The notes under the pieces were generated by a model, which was given only the letters and a program-made list of their open reading frames with translations, ran no database searches and was not told the origin of the DNA. DNA of 64,000 bases from Acidobacteriota bacterium (lineage in GTDB: Bacteria; Acidobacteriota; UBA890; WLXD01), in assembly GCA_012103255.1 (NCBI GenBank), contig WLXD01000001.1:1191501-1255500 (forward strand). The letters run 5' to 3'. The translations under genes were made by a program, and so were the position numbers. This document shows positions 16,251 through 25,209 of this stretch, in pieces (the stretch's first letter is position 1; each line of letters begins with the position of its first letter).

Positions 16251-17681
16251 ATGTACCGGGACTACTACGGGCTGATCGAGAAGCCCTTCCGACTCACGCC
16301 GGACCCGAAGTTCTTCTTCGGGCAGGCGGGCCACGCCGAAGCGCGCGACCTGCTGCACTACGGCATCCGTGAGCGCGAAGGCTTCATGTGCTTCATCGGA
16401 CCTGCCGGCACCGGCAAGACCACGATGTTGCGCACGGCCCTCGAGAGTCTCGGTGATGACGCGGTGACCGCGATGATCTTCAACCCGCAGATCTCTGAAG
16501 AAGATCTGCTGCGGATCATCCTGGTGGACTTCGGCATCATCCCGCAGGCCGAATTCGACAGCGACGTCGCTCGCGCACTCGGTAAGCAGGAGATGCTTGA
16601 GTACCTCAACGGCTTCCTCTTGGATCTGTCCGCGCAGGGACGCACAGCGGTTCTCGTCGTCGACGAGGCGCAGAACTTGCCGCTCCCGACCATGGAGCAG
16701 ATTCGCCTCCTGTCGAACCTGGAAACGAACAAACAGAAGCTGATCCAGATCGTTCTGGCCGGCCAACTCGGCCTACGCCGACTGCTCGAAACGCCTGAGC
16801 TGAGCCAGCTCGCGCAGCGCGTGTCTGTGCGCTACACGATGAACGCCTTTGGCGTCGACGACGTCGCGCGGTACGTGGAGCACCGGCTTCGAGTGGCGGG
16901 CAACTGTGGCGATGTGAGCTTCGATCCTACGGCGTATGCGGCGATTCATCGCTACAGCGAAGGCGTGCCCAGGCTGGTCAACTTGCTCGCCGACCGTGCT
17001 CTCTTGGCTGGCTACGCACAACAGTCAGCGGTTGTCACCGGTGCGATGGTTGATGCGGCAGCTACGACGCTCGAGCTAACGAGCGGATCTGTTCCGGTCG
17101 AACGCCCGGCAGCGCCCGTCGTTCCCGTGGCCGTTCCGGAGAAAGCACCGGCGGCCACTTCCGAGTCGCCCGCGGAATCGCCGGTCCCGAACTCGCACTC
17201 CAAGTACTTCGCTGAGCCCCCGCCGGTTGCCGACAATGGGTTCCGGCCCTGGCAGGCCGCTGTCGGAGTTGTGCTTGCTGCCGTGATCACGGTGGGCGGG
17301 TACACGGGATTGCAGTGGAGCCAGGTTCCGCAACTGCCGGCACCGGCGGAGTTTCGCGCCGAGGGTGGGTCCGAGCACTTCAACAGCTCGGCCCCGTCGC
17401 TCGCCCTACGTACCCCGCAGAGCGCCTACACGATCTATCTCAGTTCACACCGTGATCCCAGCGAAACCGCGCTCACGCAACTACAGCGCGACCTGGAAAC
17501 GGGCGGATTCGACACGTACCTGGTGGCGGCGGATGTTGCCGGCCAGGGCACCCTTTATCGCTTGACCGTCGGTGCATATGCCGACCGGAGTGCAGCGGCC
17601 GCGGCCGCCACGCAACTCCGGGAAGCGCACGGCGTGGCCCATGCAGAGGCGGTCGCCGTCCCTGACGTGACCGGGAGTTGA
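16251..17681 (+). CDS. ExeA/GspA-like AAA ATPase with SPOR domain
   Basis: Membrane ATPase of 476 aa. The start MYRDYYGLIEKPFRLTPDP is the standard ExeA opening. Walker A (GPAGTGKTT) is near residue 50 and Walker B (AVLVVDEAQNL) near 133, followed by an AAA lid. A Pro/Ala-rich linker leads to a membrane segment near 333-355, and the periplasmic end (about 390-470) is a SPOR domain that binds peptidoglycan lacking stem peptides. ExeA with ExeB places the secretin through the cell wall in Aeromonas; the SPOR domain takes the role of ExeA's own peptidoglycan-binding domain. The ribosome site GGGGAAAG overlaps the secretin stop. Confidence 0.9.
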   Translation: MYRDYYGLIEKPFRLTPDPKFFFGQAGHAEARDLLHYGIREREGFMCFIGPAGTGKTTMLRTALESLGDDAVTAMIFNPQISEEDLLRIILVDFGIIPQAEFDSDVARALGKQEMLEYLNGFLLDLSAQGRTAVLVVDEAQNLPLPTMEQIRLLSNLETNKQKLIQIVLAGQLGLRRLLETPELSQLAQRVSVRYTMNAFGVDDVARYVEHRLRVAGNCGDVSFDPTAYAAIHRYSEGVPRLVNLLADRALLAGYAQQSAVVTGAMVDAAATTLELTSGSVPVERPAAPVVPVAVPEKAPAATSESPAESPVPNSHSKYFAEPPPVADNGFRPWQAAVGVVLAAVITVGGYTGLQWSQVPQLPAPAEFRAEGGSEHFNSSAPSLALRTPQSAYTIYLSSHRDPSETALTQLQRDLETGGFDTYLVAADVAGQGTLYRLTVGAYADRSAAAAAATQLREAHGVAHAEAVAVPDVTGS

Positions 17682-17685
17682 CCCC

Positions 17686-19053
17686 ATGAGTGTGATCCTC
17701 GACGCGCTGAAACGAGTGCAGGACGAGAACCACCGGCGCGGGAACGTTGCCGGCGCCACCAACGACTACGAGACCGTGCGCGACTCGGAAGAAATGGTCG
17801 AGCAGCTGAGCCACTACGAGCCGGAGGAACCGGCGTACGTGGCTGAGCCGCGACGACTCTCGCCGCTCACGTGGATCGGGATCATTGCGCTCTGCTCGAT
17901 GGCAGTGATCGCGACAGCTCTGTGGTGGTTCCAGCCGAACTTCACTGGCTCCCAGGCCAACGCAGGCCGGCCACTTCTCACGGATCTGCGCGAGGCGCAG
18001 ACGGGAACCGCAGTGGCGCAGCCCGCGGCCACGAATGGGCCGAGTACCTCGAATCCCTCTGAGGCGATGAGCGACGGCGATGCGGCACGAGCTGCCGCAC
18101 CGACGACTTCGGCCGCCGCTACGTCGGCCCGCGAAGAAGACGATCTTTCGGACCTGTCGTCGGCACTGCCGCCGGCGAACGTGGACAACCAGCCCGCAGT
18201 GCGCGACGAGGCGCCATCGTTCGACCTGCGCAGCTACGAATCGGAGCCACAGGTCCGCGAGGCCGCGAGCTCGACGTCGAGTCGGGCCACGGAGGGCACA
18301 AGCAATAGTGGCTTCACCCTGACCTCCAGCGACAACGCGCCGACGCAATCTCGCGAGGTGACACAGGCGCCTGTTCGCGCCGCGGCGCCAGCCAACGACA
18401 ATCCGTTCGCTGCGCGTGAGCCGGAGGCTGTTGCCGAGCCCGCGAACCGGACACTGGTCGATCCGACTGTACGATCCGGCTTCCAGCGCGGATTGCAGTT
18501 GCAGAAGGCCGGCGACCTCGGCGGGGCGGAAGACGCCTATCTCCGAGCCCTGAAGCTGGATCCCGACAATGCTCGAATCAACGCCAATCTTGCCGTGCTC
18601 TACGAGGGGCAGGGACGTTTCCAGCTTGCCGAACGCCACCTGCGGAGAGCCCTGAACGTTGATCCCCAGAACGCGTCCGCTCACAACAATCTGGGCGTCG
18701 TGCTCTACCGCATGGGGAATCTCGACGGCGCGCTGATCGAGTTCAACCGTGCGCTGGCACTCGACGCCAAACAGCTCGATGCCTACACGAACAAGGGGCT
18801 CATTTTCATGCGGTGGGGCCGATACGAGGACGCGCGTCGCGCGTTCTCCCAGGTGATCGTCGCGGATCCGGAGAACGCCCTGGCCCACTACAACCTCGGG
18901 TTGGTCTACGAAGAACTGCAGATGTGGGATCAGGCGATCGACTCGTACTACCGATTCCTGGACACCGGAAGCTCCCAGCATCCCGACATCATGCAGTACG
19001 TGAGCCAGCGACTCCCCTGGGTCGAATCACGACTGGGCGATGGCGGTCGCTAA
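17686..19053 (+). CDS. GspB-like protein with TPR domain
   Basis: Protein of 455 aa. The N-terminus MSVILDALKRVQDEN matches the opening of GspB/ExeB-type proteins. A membrane segment lies at about 61-82 (LTWIGIIALCSMAVIATALWW), then a long Ala/Ser/Thr/Pro-rich linker to about 265, then at least five tetratricopeptide repeats in the periplasm (for example NARINANLAVLYEGQGRFQLA and NASAHNNLGVVLYRMG). It follows the ExeA-like gene by 4 bases, the partner pairing seen in T2SS clusters, so a role in secretin assembly is likely. The TPR end replaces the usual GspB C-terminal domain. Confidence 0.8.
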   Translation: MSVILDALKRVQDENHRRGNVAGATNDYETVRDSEEMVEQLSHYEPEEPAYVAEPRRLSPLTWIGIIALCSMAVIATALWWFQPNFTGSQANAGRPLLTDLREAQTGTAVAQPAATNGPSTSNPSEAMSDGDAARAAAPTTSAAATSAREEDDLSDLSSALPPANVDNQPAVRDEAPSFDLRSYESEPQVREAASSTSSRATEGTSNSGFTLTSSDNAPTQSREVTQAPVRAAAPANDNPFAAREPEAVAEPANRTLVDPTVRSGFQRGLQLQKAGDLGGAEDAYLRALKLDPDNARINANLAVLYEGQGRFQLAERHLRRALNVDPQNASAHNNLGVVLYRMGNLDGALIEFNRALALDAKQLDAYTNKGLIFMRWGRYEDARRAFSQVIVADPENALAHYNLGLVYEELQMWDQAIDSYYRFLDTGSSQHPDIMQYVSQRLPWVESRLGDGGR

Positions 19054-19672
19054 GGCGGTTCTGACAGCGTTCGCGGGCGGCCTTCTGGTAGCCGTGATCG
19101 CGGTGTCGGACCCAGCACTTGCCCAGACGTTGCCGTGTGTCTATACCGCTGCGGACGGCAGCGTTGTGATCACAGACAGCGCCGACGACCCCAATTGCCC
19201 GAACGCGCCGGCAAAGCGCAAAGGGCCGACAACGGTTCGTACTCCCGGACGACTGAATGTCGATATGGCGGTAGCCGAGGCGATCTCGCTCGCTCATGCG
19301 GCGGCGCAGCGGCACCGAATCGACCATCGACTGGTGGAATCGCTGATCGAAATGGAGTCGTCCTTCGATCACCAGGCCGTATCCCGCGCTGGTGCGATGG
19401 GTCTGATGCAGTTGATGCCCGCGGTGGCGCGTCGCTACGGCGCGGAAGATCCGTTCGATCCGGCGCAGAACGTCGATGCGGGCGTTCGATATCTGCGCCG
19501 CCTCCTGCTGCGGTATGCCGGCAGCGTGGAACTCGCGCTCGCCGCGTACAACGCTGGGCCGGGAGCCGTTGACAAGTACGACGGCGTGCCGCCCTATGCG
19601 GAGACCCAGCAGTACGTGATGCGGGTGATCTATCGCTATCGGCAACGTGTCGACGGGCGACCGCTCCACTAG
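19040..19672 (+). CDS. Lytic transglycosylase (SLT family)
   Basis: Periplasmic peptidoglycan lyase of 210 aa with an N-terminal signal segment ending near ALAQ. A short region resembling DUF4124 (VYTAADGSVVITDSADDPNC) precedes the goose-lysozyme-like SLT domain: catalytic Glu in ESLIEMESSFD, then SRAGAMGLMQLMP, NVDAGVRYLRRLL and ALAAYNAGPGAVDKY. It overlaps the TPR gene by 14 bases and is the last gene of the operon, a common place for an enzyme that opens the wall for a secretion machine. Only 6 bases separate it from the convergent next gene and no terminator is visible. Confidence 0.92.
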   Translation: MAVAKAVLTAFAGGLLVAVIAVSDPALAQTLPCVYTAADGSVVITDSADDPNCPNAPAKRKGPTTVRTPGRLNVDMAVAEAISLAHAAAQRHRIDHRLVESLIEMESSFDHQAVSRAGAMGLMQLMPAVARRYGAEDPFDPAQNVDAGVRYLRRLLLRYAGSVELALAAYNAGPGAVDKYDGVPPYAETQQYVMRVIYRYRQRVDGRPLH

Positions 19673-19678
19673 CGCCTA

Positions 19679-21589
19679 CTAGTCGGCGGTCGCGCGATCG
19701 CGGGTAATCCCAGCCCCTTCCATGATCGCGGGAACCATCTCGTAGCGCTCGAATGGTGGCATCAGATAGATGCCTCCTACCATGTCCTTGGCACGCTCCA
19801 CGAGTTCCACGGCTACCTCGACGCCCATTTCCGCCTGTGCAGCCTTCGACGCGCTGACGGCCTCTTCGTCCGTGCCGCGCGATTCGCCGGCGGCGTTCAT
19901 CCGAACGCGGATGTCTTCTGGGATATCGATCCCCGGCACTTCGTTGTGCAGGAACTCGGCGTGCCGGGCGGTGCGCAGCGGCAGGACGCCAAGAGCGACG
20001 GGCAGGTGAAGCCCGCGAATGCGTTCGAGGAACTTCTCGAGCGTCTTGAGTTCGAAGATTGGCTGCGTGTAGACGCAGTGGGCGCCCGCGTCGGCTTTGC
20101 GATGGAGGCGTTCGATTTCTTCGTCCATGTTCTCGGCCATGGGATTGGCGGCAACCGCGATGTAGAACGATGTAGGTCGGCCGATTCGGTTCCCCGCCAT
20201 GTCGCGGCCTGCGTTCATCCCGGCCACGACACGAGTCAGCCCCGTGGAGTCCACTTCGAACACAGAGGTCGCCTTCGGGTAGTCGCCGATGGCCGTTGGG
20301 TCGCCCGAAACGATGAGTATGTTGCGCAGACCGAGTGCCGCGGCGCCGAGGATCTCCGACTGCATGCCAAGCACGTTCCGGTCGCGGCAGGCGTAGTGCA
20401 TGATCGATTCGATCCCGACTTCCTGCTCGATCTGATGGCAGATCACCATCGGGTGCAGGCGTAGGCGGGCTCGCGCCCCGTCGGTGATATTGACTGCGTC
20501 GACACCGTGCGATTTCAGATAGCGGGACCCGTCCACGAGCGTCTGCATGTCGTGGCCGCGCGGAATGTCCATCTCGACCGTGACGACCAACTCGCGGCCC
20601 ATGCGCCGCGACAGGTGCGATCGTTCGCTGAGTTCGGCGGGCTCGCGGGTCGACTCGATGTGGGCGATGCGGTGCAGGGGAGCTGGCGTGCTGCCTGCAT
20701 CTTCGACGTGTTCTTCAAGAGCGGTCGCCATCGCGCGAACGTGCTCTGGAGTGAACCCGCAACAGCCGCCGATGAGCCGCGCTCCGATCCGGGCAAACCG
20801 AACCGCATGGTCGGCCAGGTAACGGGGGGAGGCTTCGTAATGCACCGTGCCGCGCTCGCGCACTGGAACGCCTGCCGTCGGAAATACCGAAAGCGGTCCG
20901 TCCGCGGCCAGCGCCATGCGTTCCATGATCGCCGTGTACGCGTGCGGGCCGAGCGAACAGTTCGCGCCGATGACGTCGGCGCCGAGTTCAGTGAGTGCCT
21001 GGACTACTTCGCCCGGGAATTGCCCCATGAGGGTCATGCCATCTTCGGTGAACGTCTTCTGGGCGATCAGGGGCAGATCGCAAGCTGCCCGCACACCCTC
21101 GACCGCGGCCTTCATCTCGGCCATGTCTGCGATCGTCTCGATGATGATCGCGTCGACGCCGCCTTCCGCCAGGTACTCCGCCTGCTCCTGAAAAGCCGCT
21201 CGCGCGTCATCCAGATTGATGCGTCCGATCGGTGCAAGCGGTCGGCCGATCGGTCCGACACAGCCGAGGATCCAGGCGCGATGCTCGCTCGCCTGGCGCG
21301 CCAGGCGAGCGCCGTGCACGTTGATCTTCCGCACGCTGTCTTGCAGTCCGTGCGCCGCGAGCCCGAGTCGGTGGGCGCCGTAGGTATTCGTGCGCAGCAC
21401 GTGAGCGCCCGCAACGAAGTACTCGGCGTGGATCTCTTCCACGAGCTTCGGTTCAGAGAGATTTTGCTCGGGAAAGCAGCGATCGAGCGGCAGGCCGGAA
21501 CGGGCGTGGATATACGTGCCCATGGCACCGTCGCCCACGAGGACGCGCTGCTTCAGCGCGGTCAGGAATTCGGTTTCTCTAGCGTCCAT
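19679..21589 (-). CDS. Bifunctional homocysteine S-methyltransferase / methylenetetrahydrofolate reductase
   Basis: Cytosolic methionine-cycle enzyme of 636 aa made of two fused parts. Residues 1-300 are a homocysteine S-methyltransferase (GDGAMGTYIH, VLRTNTYGAHR) with the zinc cysteines in GANCS near 208 and GGCCG near 275. Residues 325-630 are a MTHFR-type TIM barrel (VTVEMDIPRGHD, NITDGARARLRLHP, ILIVSGDPTAIGDYP, GAHCVYTQPIF). The same order occurs in proteins such as Bacillus YitJ. The usual MetH cobalamin domain is absent. No SAM riboswitch fits in the 40-base gap upstream. Confidence 0.93.
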   Translation of the reverse strand: MDARETEFLTALKQRVLVGDGAMGTYIHARSGLPLDRCFPEQNLSEPKLVEEIHAEYFVAGAHVLRTNTYGAHRLGLAAHGLQDSVRKINVHGARLARQASEHRAWILGCVGPIGRPLAPIGRINLDDARAAFQEQAEYLAEGGVDAIIIETIADMAEMKAAVEGVRAACDLPLIAQKTFTEDGMTLMGQFPGEVVQALTELGADVIGANCSLGPHAYTAIMERMALAADGPLSVFPTAGVPVRERGTVHYEASPRYLADHAVRFARIGARLIGGCCGFTPEHVRAMATALEEHVEDAGSTPAPLHRIAHIESTREPAELSERSHLSRRMGRELVVTVEMDIPRGHDMQTLVDGSRYLKSHGVDAVNITDGARARLRLHPMVICHQIEQEVGIESIMHYACRDRNVLGMQSEILGAAALGLRNILIVSGDPTAIGDYPKATSVFEVDSTGLTRVVAGMNAGRDMAGNRIGRPTSFYIAVAANPMAENMDEEIERLHRKADAGAHCVYTQPIFELKTLEKFLERIRGLHLPVALGVLPLRTARHAEFLHNEVPGIDIPEDIRVRMNAAGESRGTDEEAVSASKAAQAEMGVEVAVELVERAKDMVGGIYLMPPFERYEMVPAIMEGAGITRDRATAD

Positions 21590-21629
21590 GTGCAGATCGT
21601 AGCAGTCCGCGGGCGACGTCGGCCGCGGT

Positions 21630-23873
21630 TCAGATGCGAGCGCGACGAAGCCGGAGGGCGTTGCCGACCACTGTCAGCGAGGACAACGCCATGGCGAGCT
21701 CGGCGATCACAGGATGCAGGAGTCCAAGCATGGCCAGAGGAATCGCGACGACGTTGTAGAAGAACGCCCAGAAGAGATTCTGTCGAATCGAGCGGAGCGT
21801 CGCGCGGGCCAACCGAACGGCGGTCACCGCGGCGCCGAGGTCGCCGCGAACCAGAGTTATGTCCGCAGCTTCGATTGCGACGTCCGTTCCGGTGCCAATC
21901 GCCACGCCCACGTCAGCCTGAGCCAACGAAGGCGCGTCGTTGATCCCGTCGCCAACCATCGCCACGCGATGACCTGCCTCCTGGAGGCGTCGGATGTGGT
22001 CGAGCTTGTCCTCGGGGAGGAGGTTGGCTTCAACACGCTCGATCCCCACCGCGTCGCCGATTGAGGCGGCGGTGCGCCCGTTGTCTCCCGTGAGCATCAC
22101 CGGGGACAATCCGAGTTTGCGCAGAGCCTGGACGGCGGCGCGACTACCTGAGGCGAGAGGGTCGTTGATCGCGATCACACCCAGGGGGCTATCGTCGCGG
22201 GCGACCGCCACGACAGTGTGGGAGGCGTCCTCGGCGGCGGCGGCCAGGTCGTCGAGCGGTCCGGTCACGACTCCCTGCTCTCGCAGGAAGCGCAGGCTTC
22301 CAACGCGCACGGTGCTGCCCTCGACGGTGGCCTCGATTCCGCGGCCGGTGACCGCAGTGAGCTCGCTGAGCGGCGGAAGGGAGTCCGCGTTCTGCTCCGC
22401 GGCATTCATGATGGCGCGAGCCAGCGGGTGTTCGGATCCGGACTCGGCGGATGCAGCCCAGCGCAGCAGGTCTTGCTCTGTGTGGCTCCCACAGGGCGAC
22501 AGCCCAACCACCACCGGCTTCCCCTCCGTGAGAGTTCCGGTCTTGTCGAAGGCGATCGTGTCGGCCTCCACGAGTGCTTGCAACGCCGCTCCGGAACGAA
22601 ACAACACACCGTTCTCGGCTGCACGACCCGTGCCCACCATAAGGGCGGTCGGGGTGGCCAGCCCCAACGCGCAGGGGCAGGCAATAACGAGGACGGCAAC
22701 CGCGGCGAATACAGCCATCGAGACCCTGCCGAGATCCTGCCCGATCCAGGGGACGAAGTCGGCCAGCGCGGCGGCTGCCGAGCCCATCATGTCCGGGAGC
22801 AGGAGCCAGGCCCCCAGTGTGGCCAGCGCCAATCCGAGCGCCGTGGGCACGAAAACAGCGGTGACACGATCGGCCAACAGTTGCACCGGCACTCGCGACG
22901 TCTGGCAGTCCTCGACCAGCCGGACGACCTGCGCCAGGAACGTCTCGGCACCTACGCGCGTTGCCTCGACCAGCAGGCGGCCGTGTTGGTTGACCGTCGC
23001 TCCGATCACCTCGTCGCCGATCGTCTTGGATACCGGAATTGATTCTCCCGTGGCCATCGACTCATCGATCACGCTCGAACCTTCGGTAATTCGACCGTCG
23101 GTCGGGATCTTCTCGCCAGGGCGAATCACCATCACCGCACCGCGAACCACCTGATCGATCGGCACCTCGCGTTCTTCGCCGTCGACGAGAACTCGCGCAG
23201 TTTTTGCGCCCAGCTCGATCAGGCGACGGATGGCTTCCGAGGCGCGACCCTTGGCGCGAGCCTCCATGTAGCGGCCGGTCATGTGGAAAGCCATGATCAT
23301 CGCAGCGATGCCGGCGAAGCTGGTCAGCGACGAGAACAGAGCAAGAAGTCCTGTGAGGTAGGCAGCCAGGGTGCCGAGCGCGATGAGCACGTCCATGTTC
23401 GGAACGCTGCGCGCAGCAGCGGCGGCCGCGCCCGCCATGGTTTCGCTGCCGACAATGAAGACGACCGGGAACGCGAGCACCAGCATCAAGAGCTGGTGCA
23501 GGAGCGGCGAAGGCCACGGTGAACCGAACATCCAGCTTCCGGCCATGATCAGCATGATCGGAAGGGTGAACAGCCACGCGAAGAAAAGGCGACCCTGGGC
23601 CTCACGAACCGCCGCACGATCGCTCGATGGCAGCGCCGGTGCCGTATCAGTCAACGGCGCGGTGGCTTCGAATCCCGCGCTTTCGACTGCTTTCACGAGC
23701 GCAGCGATATCGACCGGGTCCTCGGCGAAGTCGACTCGCGCCTGTTCAGTGGCGAGATTCACGTGTGCGTCGGCGACGCCGGGCACCGCGCGCAGAGCCT
23801 TTGACACGCTGGTCGCACAGCTCGCGCAATGCATCCCTACGATGCTGATTTTCTGGCTCGTGGTGCGCGTCAC
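21630..23873 (-). CDS. copA: Copper-exporting P-type ATPase
   Basis: Inner-membrane Cu(I) exporter of 747 aa. One N-terminal heavy-metal domain has GMHCASC (residues 13-19). Eight membrane segments, the ion-site CPC in [14 protein letters not shown] near 397, the phosphorylation motif DKTGTLTEG near 441, SEHPLARA in the nucleotide domain and [20 protein letters not shown] are all present. The start is GTG. A hemerythrin-domain gene lies upstream on the same strand, about 60 bases away. No copper regulator or chaperone is adjacent. Confidence 0.95.
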   Translation of the reverse strand: MTRTTSQKISIVGMHCASCATSVSKALRAVPGVADAHVNLATEQARVDFAEDPVDIAALVKAVESAGFEATAPLTDTAPALPSSDRAAVREAQGRLFFAWLFTLPIMLIMAGSWMFGSPWPSPLLHQLLMLVLAFPVVFIVGSETMAGAAAAAARSVPNMDVLIALGTLAAYLTGLLALFSSLTSFAGIAAMIMAFHMTGRYMEARAKGRASEAIRRLIELGAKTARVLVDGEEREVPIDQVVRGAVMVIRPGEKIPTDGRITEGSSVIDESMATGESIPVSKTIGDEVIGATVNQHGRLLVEATRVGAETFLAQVVRLVEDCQTSRVPVQLLADRVTAVFVPTALGLALATLGAWLLLPDMMGSAAAALADFVPWIGQDLGRVSMAVFAAVAVLVIACPCALGLATPTALMVGTGRAAENGVLFRSGAALQALVEADTIAFDKTGTLTEGKPVVVGLSPCGSHTEQDLLRWAASAESGSEHPLARAIMNAAEQNADSLPPLSELTAVTGRGIEATVEGSTVRVGSLRFLREQGVVTGPLDDLAAAAEDASHTVVAVARDDSPLGVIAINDPLASGSRAAVQALRKLGLSPVMLTGDNGRTAASIGDAVGIERVEANLLPEDKLDHIRRLQEAGHRVAMVGDGINDAPSLAQADVGVAIGTGTDVAIEAADITLVRGDLGAAVTAVRLARATLRSIRQNLFWAFFYNVVAIPLAMLGLLHPVIAELAMALSSLTVVGNALRLRRARI

Positions 23874-23907
23874 GAAGGGCCCTCGCGGCTGAAATCAGTC
23901 AACCTCT

Positions 23908-23927
23908 GCGCCGCCGACTGGCGGCGC
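23908..23927 (-). terminator. Hairpin after the hemerythrin gene
   Basis: A perfect 8-bp stem, GCGCCGCC with GGCGGCGC, closes a GACT loop six bases past the hemerythrin stop on the minus strand. There is no T-run, so it could slow rather than stop transcription into copA. Confidence 0.35.
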
Positions 23928-23933
23928 CGCAAG

Positions 23934-24467
23934 CTAGAGCGCGCCGGCGGCCTCTGTATCGAGACGTCTGAAGCGTTCGAATACATCGGCTTCCTCGTCC
24001 GCGCTGAGGCAGTGTTCCGCCACCAGGAAGAGGATCTGATCTTCCTTGAGCAGGTGCTCGAGCACCAGATGGACGATGTAGAGCCCGTAGCCGCGCAACA
24101 TCTGAGCAGCGAACGTGTCGGACTGGTCCTCGCGGCACTCCTCGATCGCGTCCTTGAACTTGCCGCTCATGATCTTCAGATCTTCGTGATCGGCGATCCG
24201 TCCATCGAGGTTCAGTTCGCGGTCCAGGTGCGGCGCGAGAACCGGGAAGAGTCCTTCTTCTTCCTTGCGATGATGCGCGGCCATTTCCAGATCGATGCGC
24301 TGTGCGAGATCTTCCACGCGATCCAACACCGAGGGCACAGCGCCACGGTCGCCGAGCATTTCGAGAGCTTCGCTCAGGGCACTGAGACGCTCTTCGATGC
24401 GGCGATGTTCGTGCTTGAGAACGTCCGTGGGACGGAGCGCCCTGGGGTGGGTTTCGGCTGCGGTCAT
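23934..24467 (-). CDS. Hemerythrin HHE-domain protein
   Basis: Cytosolic four-helix protein of 177 aa expected to bind a di-iron centre and sense or buffer O2, NO or metals. The iron ligands fit HEHRR (LKHEHRRIEERL), AAHHRKEEEGLFPVL, DHEDLK and HLVLEHLLKEDQILF. I start it at MTAAETHPRALRP because a good promoter for this strand lies at 24523-24551, inside the longer frame, and that longer frame begins with TTG within the promoter. It is transcribed toward copA. Its function is not determined further. Confidence 0.82.
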   Translation of the reverse strand: MTAAETHPRALRPTDVLKHEHRRIEERLSALSEALEMLGDRGAVPSVLDRVEDLAQRIDLEMAAHHRKEEEGLFPVLAPHLDRELNLDGRIADHEDLKIMSGKFKDAIEECREDQSDTFAAQMLRGYGLYIVHLVLEHLLKEDQILFLVAEHCLSADEEADVFERFRRLDTEAAGAL

Positions 24468-24522
24468 CTGGAGTCCGTGTGCGCCGACGGTGCATATCGA
24501 CGTAAACCTGAAAGTCTTGTCC

Positions 24523-24551
24523 AGTATAGGCAGGCCCGATAAGGGGCGCAA
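24523..24551 (-). promoter_or_regulatory. Candidate sigma-70 promoter for the hemerythrin gene
   Basis: On the minus strand TTGCGC and TATACT are 17 bases apart, an ideal spacing, with a predicted start near 24515. This places transcription about 48 bases before the chosen ATG and argues against the longer TTG-initiated frame. Confidence 0.5.
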
Positions 24552-24638
24552 ACGACGCAGTTGGTTGCGTTCGAGCGGTCGCTACCGGTAGTTTGGTCGG
24601 GAATGTGGGGATCAGCGTTCAGGTTCGTGGGGGCGAAC

Positions 24639-24962
24639 ATGTCGCTTTGGCGCGTCGAACAGGCCGCAGACTATCTGGGCATCCGACCGAAGACACTCTA
24701 TGAGTGGGTTCGGACCGGTAAGGTGCCGCATCGGAAGCTTGGCTTCAATGTGCGGTTCGATCCCGAGGAACTGGCGTGCTGGGTTGTCGATCAAGGCGCC
24801 GGCGTCCAGGCCGTGGACGACGATCTGAGCGACGCTGCGCGCGATGCGGTGCGTCAACTACGCCGGCTTGAGACAGACCTCGCGGGCCATCTGAGCTTTC
24901 CTCAGCGTCGAGAACTTCGCCAGGTCGCGGCTCGCCTGGAGCAGGCGGCCGCGCAAGGCTAG
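24639..24962 (+). CDS. Small DNA-binding protein with excisionase/MerR-type helix-turn-helix
   Basis: Protein of 107 aa. Residues 1-50 form a winged helix of the HTH_17 type (WRVEQAADYLGIRPKTLYEWVRTGKVPHRK...VRFDPEELACWV); the rest is a helical tail rich in Arg, Gln and Leu that may dimerise. The ATG at 24639 follows GGGGG and puts the domain at the very start, as usual. It is divergent from the hemerythrin gene, with about 170 bases between starts, so it might control that gene. There are no phage genes nearby to suggest a true excisionase. Confidence 0.75.
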   Translation: MSLWRVEQAADYLGIRPKTLYEWVRTGKVPHRKLGFNVRFDPEELACWVVDQGAGVQAVDDDLSDAARDAVRQLRRLETDLAGHLSFPQRRELRQVAARLEQAAAQG

Positions 24963-24966
24963 GACG

Positions 24967-25209
24967 CTACTTGCCGTCGAGCTTCGAAAGGATCGCTTCC
25001 ATGTGCCACTGGACCACGCGGTCATAGTGCTGTTTGATCAGCTCCATGCGGAGGTGGCGAGTGTCTGGATCGGTCGCTTCGCGGTATTGGTGGATCGAGT
25101 CGCGTAGCTCGTCGCCGAGTGTGTCCACTCCGGTGACGAGTTCCGGTCGGTTCGACGCCGACCAGTCGCGAAACTCCTGCCAGCGAGATAGGTAGTTGTC
25201 GAGCTTCAT
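24967..25209 (-). CDS. Hypothetical protein, 80 aa
   Basis: A small, hydrophilic, mostly helical protein with many Trp and charged residues (YLSRWQEFRDWSASNRPEL, VVQWHMEAILSKL). I do not recognise a family. The ribosome site GGAAGGGAGG stands just before the ATG, which makes it a credible gene. It ends 4 bases from the convergent HTH gene and its start overlaps that of the divergent lipoprotein gene. Confidence 0.65.
   Translation of the reverse strand: MKLDNYLSRWQEFRDWSASNRPELVTGVDTLGDELRDSIHQYREATDPDTRHLRMELIKQHYDRVVQWHMEAILSKLDGK

Noticed and set aside
17473-18981. Minus-strand frame of 502 aa opposite the GspB/TPR gene
   Set aside because: Low-complexity His/Arg/Val-rich product typical of an antisense shadow; the sense strand has clear TPRs and a membrane segment.
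21590-21629. SAM riboswitch before the methionine-cycle gene
   Set aside because: Only 40 bases separate it from copA on the same strand, too little for a SAM aptamer, and no conserved core is seen.
20507-21943. Plus-strand frame of 478 aa opposite the homocysteine methyltransferase gene
   Set aside because: Antisense to a well-supported enzyme and runs into the copA gene; no domain is recognisable.
21994-23154. Plus-strand frame of 386 aa opposite copA
   Set aside because: Ser/Arg/Thr-rich antisense shadow of a P-type ATPase with all its motifs.
24639-24962. Phage excisionase / prophage boundary
   Set aside because: The HTH type is shared with excisionases, but no integrase, attachment repeats or phage genes are nearby.
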